Origin: Luteibacter jiangsuensis
Lineage (GTDB): Bacteria; Pseudomonadota; Gammaproteobacteria; Xanthomonadales; Rhodanobacteraceae
NCBI RefSeq assembly: GCF_011742555.1
Contig: NZ_JAAQQR010000001.1
Span: forward strand, 744,001-808,000
Reading direction: 5' to 3'
DNA: 64,000 bases
Position 1 is the first letter of the stretch; each line of letters begins with the position of its first letter. This document shows, one piece after another, positions 35,318-43,917 of this stretch. Both the position numbers and the translations under genes were made by a program. The notes under the pieces are model-generated. The model made no database searches and had not been told where the DNA came from. It saw nothing but the letters and a program-made list of their open reading frames with translations.

Positions 35318-36703
35318 TCAGCGGTTCGTTTCAACCGGTTGCAGATCGCCGATCAGCGTGGGGATCAACTCGGACACCGTTGGATGGATCGGTACGGCCC
35401 ATTGCAAGGTGCCGATGGATGCCTTCGCGTTCATCATGTCGAGAATCCCGTGGATGGCTTCGTCACCGCCGGTGCCGAGAATCGCGGCACCGAGGATCTG
35501 TTTCGTTTCCGCATCCGCAACGACCTTCATGAAGCCATGCGTCTCGGCTTTTTCCACGGCGCGCCCCACGCGCGTCATCGGGCGTTTCGACACCAGCAGC
35601 GGCCTGCCGCTGGCGCGCGCCTGGGTTTCCGTCATGCCCACCCGCCCCAGCGGCGGATCGACGTAGAGCGCATAACCCAGGATGCGGTCGCTGACCCTTC
35701 GGTCGCCACCATCGAGGAGGTTGGCGGCCACGATCTCGTAGTCGTTCCACGCCGTGTGCGTGAAGGCACCCTTGCCATTGCAGTCGCCCATGGCCCAGAC
35801 ACCTTCGGCACTCGTGGCAAGGCGGTCGTCCACCTTGATGTACCCGCGCTCGTCGACGGCGATGCCGGCCTTGTCCAGACCCAGATCGTCGGTGTTGGGG
35901 CGGCGGCCGACGGCCAGCAGCACGTGCGTGCCGACCACTTCCGGAGAGCCGTCCGTGCAATCCACGCCCACGCTCACACCGTTGGAGTGCCTTGCCAGGC
36001 GAATACAGCATGCGTCGGTGCGTACTTCGATGCCCTCGCCTTCCAGGAAGGCGCGAATCTCGGCGGAAACGTCTTCATCTTCGCGCTGCACCAGACGGGG
36101 CCCCTGCTCCACCACCGTCACCCTCGCGCCGAAGCGACGGTACATCTGTGCGAACTCCAGTCCTATGTAGCTGCCACCGACGACGACCAGATGTTCGGGC
36201 ACCGACTCCAAGGGGATGATGGTGCTGTTGGTCAGGTAGTCCACCTCGTCGACGCCCGGGAAATCCGGCACGTTGGCGCGGCCCCCGACGTTGAGGAAAA
36301 CCTGGGGCGCCTCGATCGTTTCGCCATTCACCTCGAGTCGGCGCGGCGCGACAAAGCGTGCGTGTCCGCGGATGAGCGTGAGCCCCGGCATGCCTGCCAG
36401 CCAGTCTTCGTTGCCTTTGCGCGAATCGAGGATCACCTTGCGTGCACGCGCCGCCACCGTCGGCATGTCGATCGACACCGCTCCCACGCCCACCCCGTAT
36501 TCGGCGCCACGCCGGGCGAGGTGCGCCGCGTAGGCGCTGGCGACGAGGGTCTTGGTGGGCTTGCACCCGGTGTTGACGCAGGTGCCGCCGACGAGATGTC
36601 GCTCGACGATGGCGACGGTCTTCCCGGCGCCGGTAAGGCGGTTCGCCAGCGCAGGTCCCGCCTGCCCGGCACCGACGATGATGGCGTCGAACGAACGGGG
36701 CAT
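35318..36703 (-). CDS. Flavin-dependent disulfide oxidoreductase, mercuric reductase-like without HMA domain
   Basis: A 461-residue class I pyridine nucleotide-disulfide oxidoreductase. The FAD motif IIVGAGQAGPALA, the redox-active pair in GGTCVNTGCKPTKT, the NAD(P)-binding VVVGGSYIGLEFAQ, the second FAD motif VWAMGDCNGKGAFTHTA and the C-terminal HPTVSEL histidine are all present. It resembles MerA-like reductases and dihydrolipoamide dehydrogenase, but it lacks the N-terminal heavy-metal domain and the C-terminal cysteine pair needed for mercury. It probably reduces some other disulfide or acts in redox balance. It lies next to a tRNA gene. Confidence 0.88.
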   Translation of the reverse strand: MPRSFDAIIVGAGQAGPALANRLTGAGKTVAIVERHLVGGTCVNTGCKPTKTLVASAYAAHLARRGAEYGVGVGAVSIDMPTVAARARKVILDSRKGNEDWLAGMPGLTLIRGHARFVAPRRLEVNGETIEAPQVFLNVGGRANVPDFPGVDEVDYLTNSTIIPLESVPEHLVVVGGSYIGLEFAQMYRRFGARVTVVEQGPRLVQREDEDVSAEIRAFLEGEGIEVRTDACCIRLARHSNGVSVGVDCTDGSPEVVGTHVLLAVGRRPNTDDLGLDKAGIAVDERGYIKVDDRLATSAEGVWAMGDCNGKGAFTHTAWNDYEIVAANLLDGGDRRVSDRILGYALYVDPPLGRVGMTETQARASGRPLLVSKRPMTRVGRAVEKAETHGFMKVVADAETKQILGAAILGTGGDEAIHGILDMMNAKASIGTLQWAVPIHPTVSELIPTLIGDLQPVETNR

Positions 36704-36759
36704 GGCGGCTCTCCAATGGGGGCGGTCACCGCGAGCCCAGCCGGGCCGCGGCTCGAAGC

Positions 36760-36836
36760 TGGTGACCCCGGCCCGATTCGAACGGGCGACCTTCCCCTTA
36801 GGAGGGGGACGCTCTATCCAGCTGAGCTACGGGGCC
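36760..36836 (-). tRNA. tRNA-Arg (CCU anticodon)
   Basis: A 77-base tRNA gene read leftwards, including an encoded CCA. The acceptor stem pairs GGCCCCG with CGGGGTC, the D arm contains AGCTGGATA, the anticodon stem TCCCC/GGGGA encloses loop CTCCTAA with anticodon CCT, and the T arm is GCCCG-TTCGAAT-CGGGC. The anticodon reads AGG, a rare Arg codon in GC-rich genomes. The Rhs locus begins just beyond its 5' end. Confidence 0.97.
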
Positions 36837-37047
36837 AGAAGTGGCTCTACACCAGGGCTGCATTTTGCCACCCTCGCGATCCCGCTCATAGTACATGAAC
36901 ACGCCTTGGGGCCGCCCGTTACCTCTGCAGGCTCCGAATCGACATACCGAATCATTTGGACTTGCCGTGCAAAGGAGAACATCCTCAGCACACGGCCAAG
37001 GCGTCAAGGACGAGCCGGGCGACGTGCACTCAGACAAGGACAGTCCA

Positions 37048-38226
37048 ATGAAAAACTCCTCAACAACGGCCACCTGGGCACAGGTCCTGTTCTTCAGGGT
37101 CTTCAAGGATTTCGCGCAGGAACAGCAGCCTGCGCGCGTCAAGGTCTTCAACAACGGACGACAGCAGTGCCAGGTCAAGGTATCCATCGTGGTCCAGGAC
37201 GCGGCCGGCAATCCCGTCGACCTGCCCGAAGCCGATTTCCAGAAGCTCGAACTGATCGATTACGGCACCGGCCAGCCTCTCCCTGCAGGGTGGCAAGTCT
37301 CGCGGACGCCGGGCGAATACACGTGGGATGAAACGATCATTCCAGACACCGCCGAAGCCGCCTCGCCCGCAGCCCCGTCCAGGCAGACAGAGGACGACGC
37401 GGCTGGCCGGCTCCTCACCACGCGGGAGCAGAGGCAGTTACGCCAGGCGATTTTCTATGTCGCCACGAACTCGACAAGCCGCACGCAGATCGCGGCTCGC
37501 ATCCCGCTTCCCGGCGGCGGCGCATATGCAACGACCAACACGGTGTGGATATCCGACCCCGACGGCCTGGGCGACAAGAACGGAAATTTCAACTCTTCGG
37601 TTCTTGTCACGCCTGCCGCCTTCCCATCACTTCCCATCACCAGCTACGGCGAGTTCGATACCAACGGAAATCTCATGGCGCACCGCGTTGGGAACACTTC
37701 CAACTTCTTCCTCGCGGAAGAGCACTACGTGTTCGTCAACCTCAACGGGCGCGAGCTCGCCTTGAAGTCGGTGAGCGCGAGTAAAACAGCACCGACCGGA
37801 TTTGCCGTGTACACGCATGGCGATGACTTCGACACGTTCAAGTGGGGCATCAGCTACTACGGCCAGCCCAACGCCTCGGCTCCGGAACACCTGCCACTTC
37901 CCCCACTCAGATGGTTCCAGCTGACGGTCGCGAGCGAAGATCGGCCCGCGGAGGCCAAGGAATCCCGCCAGTCGAACTACGACCCGCTGACCATGTTCCG
38001 CAATTCCGCAGGGTCGATCGTGGGCCGTTCCACCACGCGCGTGGTCATCGGCTTGATCCTCGGCATCCTCCAGGGCCGTTTCCTCGATAGTAGCAACGGC
38101 TCGGTTCCCGATAAGAATGCGACGACGCTGCATATCCTGGACGCCTACGGCAACTATCACAGCCTGAATCTCACGTTCGGCGCCAAGGCCAATCAACTGA
38201 AGATATCCAAGGCGGCGAAAGACTAG
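37048..38226 (+). CDS. Rhs-locus protein A, unknown family (paralogue of the gene at 38855)
   Basis: A 392-residue protein with no signal peptide and no family I recognise. The N-terminal half has a beta-sandwich look: ARVKVFNNGRQQCQVKVSIV, then VDLPEADFQKLELIDY and LPAGWQVSRTPGEYTWDE. The C-terminus ends TLHILDAYGNYHSLNLTF...ANQLKIS. Both ends have counterparts in the gene at 38855 (VRVYHNGLQQARIRLRV; TDEYGTTQNRQIVF...DELKIV), so the two are paralogues with differing middles. A Gly/Ile-rich helix near residue 335 (RVVIGLILGILQG) may contact membrane. AAGGA lies seven bases before ATG 37048. Its position upstream of an Rhs shell suggests a structural or chaperone role, which is inference. Confidence 0.7.
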   Translation: MKNSSTTATWAQVLFFRVFKDFAQEQQPARVKVFNNGRQQCQVKVSIVVQDAAGNPVDLPEADFQKLELIDYGTGQPLPAGWQVSRTPGEYTWDETIIPDTAEAASPAAPSRQTEDDAAGRLLTTREQRQLRQAIFYVATNSTSRTQIAARIPLPGGGAYATTNTVWISDPDGLGDKNGNFNSSVLVTPAAFPSLPITSYGEFDTNGNLMAHRVGNTSNFFLAEEHYVFVNLNGRELALKSVSASKTAPTGFAVYTHGDDFDTFKWGISYYGQPNASAPEHLPLPPLRWFQLTVASEDRPAEAKESRQSNYDPLTMFRNSAGSIVGRSTTRVVIGLILGILQGRFLDSSNGSVPDKNATTLHILDAYGNYHSLNLTFGAKANQLKISKAAKD

Positions 38227-38301
38227 CGCGAACGCGGCATAAGGACACGTGGCCGGGGCGTAACCAAGAGAGCGGGCCACCCAGCGAAGGAAATATCCGC
38301 C

Positions 38302-38820
38302 ATGAAAAAATTCATGACCATTGCGTGCGTACTATTGATAATGGCCGGCACGGCGGCGTGTGGCATGACCCACCCTGCCGAACGACACGAGGCCGGACAC
38401 GTCGCACAGACAACGGGCGCTGAGCCGAAACAGGGCTACTACGGCACCATACGATTCTACGAGGGCTACAACGGTAGCCAAGACACGTTCTGCCCTGAAA
38501 CCATCACCCAGCGCCCCTTTTTCAAACAGAAGAAGATGGGGGATTGCGGGAAGAACGACGAAGCAAAATCAATGAAATTCGAGGGCACTCCCGCGGGGGT
38601 TGTCGTCAAGGTGTACGACAACCCCAATTGCGACACCGGCGACGACTATGCCGTTATCACCACACTGAGGAGCGCGGTGAATAATCCCATCACCGTATGG
38701 AACTTCGAGGACAACGACTCGGACGATCCGAACGGTTACCAGATCAGGTATTACTATCAAGATGGCAACCTGGACGGTAAGGTGTCCTGCGTGCAGTTCA
38801 TTGTGCCTGAGGCACCCTAA
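38302..38820 (+). CDS. Rhs-locus lipoprotein, possibly beta/gamma-crystallin-like
   Basis: A 172-residue protein with a lipoprotein signal (CVLLIMAGTAACGM, cysteine at about 20). The mature part has four further cysteines (FCPET, GDCGKN, PNCDTG, VSCVQF), probably two disulfides. GTIRFYEGYNG, AKSMKFEGTPAGVVVKVYDNP and DDYAVITTL recall the strand pattern of beta/gamma-crystallin or I36 inhibitor folds; this is a weak pattern match. Base composition is visibly lower in GC than the surroundings, hinting at transfer. It lies between the two paralogous Rhs-locus proteins on the same strand. Confidence 0.65.
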   Translation: MKKFMTIACVLLIMAGTAACGMTHPAERHEAGHVAQTTGAEPKQGYYGTIRFYEGYNGSQDTFCPETITQRPFFKQKKMGDCGKNDEAKSMKFEGTPAGVVVKVYDNPNCDTGDDYAVITTLRSAVNNPITVWNFEDNDSDDPNGYQIRYYYQDGNLDGKVSCVQFIVPEAP

Positions 38821-38854
38821 GCCACCTTCGAATTCGGGATGCTCGGAGAAAGCC

Positions 38855-39856
38855 ATGGAAAAGGCGTCAGGTCGACAGAGTGATACCTGGGCGATTAATG
38901 GCGTGGAAATCGTCCTTACCCAGGTGCGCGTTTACCACAATGGTCTTCAGCAGGCGCGTATCCGACTTCGCGTGCAGCCCACTCTGAATGGACAGACAGT
39001 GAAGTTGTCCGACACGGAGCGACAGAACATCGCATTGTTCGACTACGATGCCAATGATCAACGCATACCGTTCAGCGACGACGGATCCTCGAACTACAGG
39101 GGATGGTCGGCACAGCGCACCGATCGCGGATACACCTACCACCCAGGTGTCCGGCACAACGGCGTCACGCCAGCGCAAGGGCCGGGCGAGTGGCTCGATT
39201 TCTACGTGTCGGCCGACCCGAGCGCGGGCAACCGGTCCATCCGCCTGTCGTTCACCATTTACGGCGACAACGGTTCAACCTGGAGCACCACCGGATACAT
39301 GACGCCACCGGGCAGCGAAACGCCGGAATATTATGCCTACCTGGACTTGCGCGAGAACATCGAGGTGACGGCCGATCCGCCGGTCCTCTATTCCGCGGAC
39401 AATTTCCAACTCGATCGGCGAAGCATCATAGGTGTCCGAAACGACGAGGCGGCGCCGCTGTTCAACGACATCGTGGCCGTATCGATCGTCGCGGCAGGCG
39501 GCAGGCACGTGGGCATCCGGGACATGCGCTGCACACCGGCCGGCATGATCCATTGGATCAACAACCTGCCGGACACGTCCAACCCATGCTTTACCGGCTA
39601 TGCGCGCCCAGGCGAAACCACCATCTACTGGAACCCCGACGTGCCGGTGGGCAGTCAGCCTTTGCCGACCCTTTCCTCCCCTGAAACGTCACGCGGTGTC
39701 TTCGTACTGTGTGGGCGGATCGATATTCGCCGGGGCAATTACATCAATCCACCGCAGGGCCCGCTTGCCGTGATCATGACGGACGAATACGGCACGACCC
39801 AGAACCGCCAGATTGTCTTCGTTGCCGGACAGCGGGACGAGTTGAAAATCGTGTAA
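38855..39856 (+). CDS. Rhs-locus protein B, unknown family (paralogue of the gene at 37048)
   Basis: A 333-residue protein of unknown family, no signal peptide. Like protein A it starts with a beta-rich domain (LTQVRVYHNGLQQARIRLRV, then RQNIALFDYD and GWSAQRTDRGYTYHPG) and ends with ...VIMTDEYGTTQNRQIVF...DELKIV. The middle differs (DIVAVSIVAAGGRHVGIRDMRC). GGAGAA lies just before ATG 38855. It ends 26 bases before the Rhs shell gene, so the two are probably translated from one mRNA. A role in folding, coating or delivering the Rhs protein is inference from position only. Confidence 0.7.
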   Translation: MEKASGRQSDTWAINGVEIVLTQVRVYHNGLQQARIRLRVQPTLNGQTVKLSDTERQNIALFDYDANDQRIPFSDDGSSNYRGWSAQRTDRGYTYHPGVRHNGVTPAQGPGEWLDFYVSADPSAGNRSIRLSFTIYGDNGSTWSTTGYMTPPGSETPEYYAYLDLRENIEVTADPPVLYSADNFQLDRRSIIGVRNDEAAPLFNDIVAVSIVAAGGRHVGIRDMRCTPAGMIHWINNLPDTSNPCFTGYARPGETTIYWNPDVPVGSQPLPTLSSPETSRGVFVLCGRIDIRRGNYINPPQGPLAVIMTDEYGTTQNRQIVFVAGQRDELKIV

Positions 39857-39882
39857 GGCGAACTACCAGGGAAGAACAAGCC

Positions 39883-42800
39883 ATGACAGACACGGATGTC
39901 GGATCGCCACTCGAAAGCGGAGACATGTATTCCACCGCGTTCCAGTTCTACAGCCATATCAGTGCCCGTGTCGATCCGCGAACCGGTACGTACGGAGCAA
40001 GCGTGGATCTGTCGTCGGGCGAGGGCAATCATCTTCGCGGGCCGAACCTGCCGTTCAGGCTCTCCTATAGCGCGCTGGGTGCCGGTCACAACGAAGGATT
40101 TGGCGACGGCTGGCGTCTCGCCCTGACGGAAGTCGATCTCACGACGCGCATCGTGACCCTCTCCAGCGGGGACAGTCATCGCTATGAAGGCCTGTTTCCC
40201 GAATCGTCGGCGACGTTTCCGGACCGGAAGATCGACAGCTTTTCGCTGGTAAGGCCCGGGCCCGCGAACGACGCCGTGGTGGAACATATCACGGGTGTGA
40301 TCGAGCATCTGGGCATGCTCCCGGGATCGACCCGTTATCTTCGGCCGGTTCGCGTCGTCAATCCGAGCGGGGATTCGATGCACCTGCATTGGGGCTTCGC
40401 AGCAGGGCGGTCCGTCCTGCTCAGGGTGTCCGACGACGAGGGGGAAACACTGCTGAGCCTCGACTACACGCTGACGAGTGTCGTCTTGACCCTGCATCTC
40501 GGCCATGCTGACATGGCCATGCACTTTACCCTTACTGGGTCGGAGCTGCGTCGCATCACCGTTCCGCTGATCAACCAGCTCAACGCCAGGTCGACGAACC
40601 TGCAGGACGAGGCGGTGTGGCAGTTCGACTACCATCCGCTCGCGAACGGCATGAGGCTGCTGGCCGCTGTCGTATCTCCCGACGGCATTCGCGAAGAAGC
40701 GCTCTACGATGCTTCGGCATTACGCCTTCCCGCAGGCGCCCCGATGACTTCGATGCCCGCTGTGTCGACGCATACCCGAAGGCGGGCGTCCGACCTGACG
40801 GTAATCCAGAAGATCGAATACTCCTACGACAAGTACAACCTCAATAATTTCTACGGATACCCGGTGGTGCGCAGCTGGGAGAACCGCAACGACCAATTGC
40901 TGCACCTGATCGGCCAGGACGCCTTTCGCTACGGATCGACGGAAACCCAGTACGACGGTCCGGATGTGGTGACCACCGTCGAAAGGGACTACAACCAATT
41001 TCACCTGATCGTTCGCGAAAAGACCACCCGCGGCAGCGTTGTCCAGGACGTCGTGACCGACTACGGGCAGATACCCGGCGAACCGTTCGAACGTCAGCCA
41101 AAGGCCTTCCAGCTGCCGAGAAGGATAACGACGACGACCTATCACGTGGCGTCGCCGCAGATACAGCAGGTCACCTACGTCGAGACCGAATATGACTCCC
41201 ACGGCAACATCGAGCGGCGTTACGACGGTGCCACGGACACGACAGAAATCTCCAGTTATTACCCCCCGGAAGGAGAGGTGGATGGGGATGTGGAACTCTG
41301 CCCGCCCGATCCGATCGGTCTGGTACGCCGGCTGAAAAGCCGAAAAGTGGAGCCGGGTACGCGGGGAGGTCCGGTCCGCGAAACGCGTTACCGCTATACC
41401 CGCGTTCCGGTCCGCCAGACCGCCCTGGCCTGGACGCGCAATCGCACCTATTACGTCCAGGCGAGCGAAGAGACCTCCTTCTCGGTGGAAGACGGCACCG
41501 CGCGGGAGCTCGAGCACAACGTCCAGTACTTCATCGATGACCAGGGCCCCCAGCACGGCAGTCTTCGCGGCGAGACACACGAACAGGACGGACTGGTAGA
41601 AATCCGAGATTTCACCTACGACATCGACGATGACGGGAAGACCATCACGAAACACACGAGGGAACGCACGCACGACGGGATCGAAACCCACACCAGCGAA
41701 ACGCTGTATCAACTGAGCGGACTGGTGCGTGCCGTGGAGGACGCGCACGGCAACACAACCCAGTATGAATACGACGGCATGAGCCGTCGCACGACTGAAG
41801 TCGTCGCTCCGGACGACGAGGCGTACAGAGCCGAGACCCGCTGGATCTATCAATTGTCCATGGCCGAACGCTGGGTGGAGCGCATCGGCATCACCGGCCT
41901 TCCCCACCGGGTGTGGATGGACGAGCAAGGACGCGTCATCCGTCGCGAGGAACCCCTTGAGGATGGCTCATTGTTCGTGGTCGACGAACTGGAACACGAC
42001 ATCTTTGGTCAGCTCGTTCGCGAAGTGGAAACCGACCGGCTGCGCGACCGCCTTCTTCGGCGGGAGTCGACGTTCCAATACGACGACTGGGGCCAGCGCA
42101 AGCTCGAGACGGCGCCGGACGGCAGCCAAACGGTCAGCCAGACGAGCCTGGTGGTCGACCCGGGGGATGGGAGGGTATTGACGCAAACCGTGCAATGGCA
42201 GGTCGACGGGACGGGGAAACGTACGGGCTGGCGTGCCAGCTATACCGACGCCGCGGGTCAGCAGGTCCGTACCCAGAACGGCCTGTGGTCAGGCGACGAG
42301 CGTCTGGTGCAGATGACGACGGCGTGGGAGTACGACGGCTTGGGGCGTTGCGTGACGATGACGGAAGCCTTCGAAACCACCGATCGGGTGAACGGCGACA
42401 CGCGGGCTGTCGAGAAAGAGACGCGGCAGACCTGGGACGCCTACGATCGGCTGGCGACCAGCACCTTGCCCGATGGCACGATCGTGAAGCGGACCTATGC
42501 ACCGGGCCACGACAGCGAGCTCCTGGCCAGCCTCGCCGTCGTTCCACCGGACGACGTGACGGAAATGCAACTTGGCACCCGAACCTGGGACGGACTCGAA
42601 CGGCTGTCGAGCGAACAGGCGGGCAGTCTTGTCTCGCGTCACGAGTACATGCCGGGACAGATGAGCCCCGTCCGGAAAACGATGCCCGACGGCAGTGTGG
42701 TGAGCATGAACTACGATCGCCGGCTGCGCGAGGTATTGCTGGACTCCACGCTCACGGATGCGCGCTCACATACGCAGACGGTGGTCACCGAGGCCGCTTA

Positions 42801-43905
42801 CCACAAGCGTGTCGGGCTTCCATCGCTAATTACCACGCCGAATGGGAGCATGGACGTCACGCTGGACTACCTCGGCCGCATGACCCACCAGACGATCGCC
42901 TTGCAGGGCACCGACCCGCGTCAATGCGACGTCATCGTGTCGCCAGGCGGCGTGGTGCTGGAGAGGACCGGCACAGACGGTGTCACCCGAAGCTTCGAGT
43001 ATGACGATATCGGGCGCACAACCAGCGTGACGGACCGGGACGTGACGGTCGAGCTTGACTACGACGCGTTTTCCCGCCTGGAACGGCTGAGCACGACGTC
43101 AGCCGAAGGCGGTTCGGTAACGCAGACTTTCGGGTACGACGCGCAGGGCCGTATCAGCACTCAGACCTGGGACCATGTCGACGAGACGAACACCCTGTCG
43201 CGCAGGCTCGTGTTGACCTGGCGCCCTGACGACAAGCTGTCGGGCAGACGCTGGTACGACAGCACCGACCGGCTGCTGCGCGACGAAGCCATGGATTACG
43301 ACGCACGCGGACGCCTGATCGATCACCGCATACAGGCGGACGCCGGCGAACACCCACAGGACGAGATGCTGCAACCTTATGTGCGGCAGCAGTTCGAACA
43401 CGATGCCATCGACAACCTGCGAAAGGTAACGACCACGCGCCTCGACGGACAGGTCAACGTCACCGACTATGGTTACGACACGACCGATGTCGACCGCCTG
43501 GTAAGCGTCCGGAACACCCTGCCCGGATATCCGGGCCATGACACACCTCTGGCGCTGTCCTACGACGCCAACGGCAACCTTACCGACGACGGACGAGGCC
43601 ACGCGCTTGAATGGGATGGCATGGGCCGCCTGGCGTCGGTCACCCTGCCGGACAACCGGACGATCCGTTATCTGCACGGGCCGGATTCGCGGGTGTGCCA
43701 GGTCGTGACACCGGAACGATCGACTTATCGGTACCGGGAGGACGGCGCGATTGCCTTCGAGATCGACCAGATCGAAGGGCGCCGATACATCCGGGCCGAA
43801 GGCTCCATCGTCGCGGAGACCCGCATCGCCGCCTCGGTTCGGGAGGTCCTCTTGCTTGGCACCGACCCGCAAGGCTCGGTGGTGACGGAATCCGGCGCAG
43901 GCTGA
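39883..43905 (+). CDS. Rhs/YD-repeat shell protein lacking the terminal RHS core and effector
   Basis: A 1340-residue protein made of YD repeats, for example QYEYDGMSRRTTEV, WEYDGLGRCVTM, FEYDDIGRTTSVTD, LDYDAFSRLERL, FGYDAQGRISTQ, MDYDARGRLIDH and LSYDANGNLTDDGRG. Such repeats wind into a hollow cocoon that holds a toxic C-terminus in Rhs and Tc toxins. The N-terminus (VDPRTGTYGASVDLSSG) is soluble; I see no PAAR domain, signal peptide or SpvB domain. The chain ends at LLLGTDPQGSVVTESGAG, just where a normal Rhs protein would go on to YD-x-YG and the RHS-associated core. That core begins 12 bases later in the same frame as a separate gene. Confidence 0.88.
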   Translation: MTDTDVGSPLESGDMYSTAFQFYSHISARVDPRTGTYGASVDLSSGEGNHLRGPNLPFRLSYSALGAGHNEGFGDGWRLALTEVDLTTRIVTLSSGDSHRYEGLFPESSATFPDRKIDSFSLVRPGPANDAVVEHITGVIEHLGMLPGSTRYLRPVRVVNPSGDSMHLHWGFAAGRSVLLRVSDDEGETLLSLDYTLTSVVLTLHLGHADMAMHFTLTGSELRRITVPLINQLNARSTNLQDEAVWQFDYHPLANGMRLLAAVVSPDGIREEALYDASALRLPAGAPMTSMPAVSTHTRRRASDLTVIQKIEYSYDKYNLNNFYGYPVVRSWENRNDQLLHLIGQDAFRYGSTETQYDGPDVVTTVERDYNQFHLIVREKTTRGSVVQDVVTDYGQIPGEPFERQPKAFQLPRRITTTTYHVASPQIQQVTYVETEYDSHGNIERRYDGATDTTEISSYYPPEGEVDGDVELCPPDPIGLVRRLKSRKVEPGTRGGPVRETRYRYTRVPVRQTALAWTRNRTYYVQASEETSFSVEDGTARELEHNVQYFIDDQGPQHGSLRGETHEQDGLVEIRDFTYDIDDDGKTITKHTRERTHDGIETHTSETLYQLSGLVRAVEDAHGNTTQYEYDGMSRRTTEVVAPDDEAYRAETRWIYQLSMAERWVERIGITGLPHRVWMDEQGRVIRREEPLEDGSLFVVDELEHDIFGQLVREVETDRLRDRLLRRESTFQYDDWGQRKLETAPDGSQTVSQTSLVVDPGDGRVLTQTVQWQVDGTGKRTGWRASYTDAAGQQVRTQNGLWSGDERLVQMTTAWEYDGLGRCVTMTEAFETTDRVNGDTRAVEKETRQTWDAYDRLATSTLPDGTIVKRTYAPGHDSELLASLAVVPPDDVTEMQLGTRTWDGLERLSSEQAGSLVSRHEYMPGQMSPVRKTMPDGSVVSMNYDRRLREVLLDSTLTDARSHTQTVVTEAAYHKRVGLPSLITTPNGSMDVTLDYLGRMTHQTIALQGTDPRQCDVIVSPGGVVLERTGTDGVTRSFEYDDIGRTTSVTDRDVTVELDYDAFSRLERLSTTSAEGGSVTQTFGYDAQGRISTQTWDHVDETNTLSRRLVLTWRPDDKLSGRRWYDSTDRLLRDEAMDYDARGRLIDHRIQADAGEHPQDEMLQPYVRQQFEHDAIDNLRKVTTTRLDGQVNVTDYGYDTTDVDRLVSVRNTLPGYPGHDTPLALSYDANGNLTDDGRGHALEWDGMGRLASVTLPDNRTIRYLHGPDSRVCQVVTPERSTYRYREDGAIAFEIDQIEGRRYIRAEGSIVAETRIAASVREVLLLGTDPQGSVVTESGAG

Positions 43906-43917
43906 GGGGACGCCATC

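Noticed and set aside
36760-36836. tRNA-Arg as the attachment site of an integrated island carrying the Rhs genes
   Set aside because: The Rhs locus begins at the 5' side of the tRNA, whereas most integrases use the 3' end; I saw no integrase and no repeat of the tRNA end near 45-52 kb.
43903-43905. TGA as a selenocysteine codon or a simple nonsense mutation
   Set aside because: No SECIS-like structure was evident and the next gene has its own ribosome binding site; two other tips start at the same motif, which fits a real gene boundary better.
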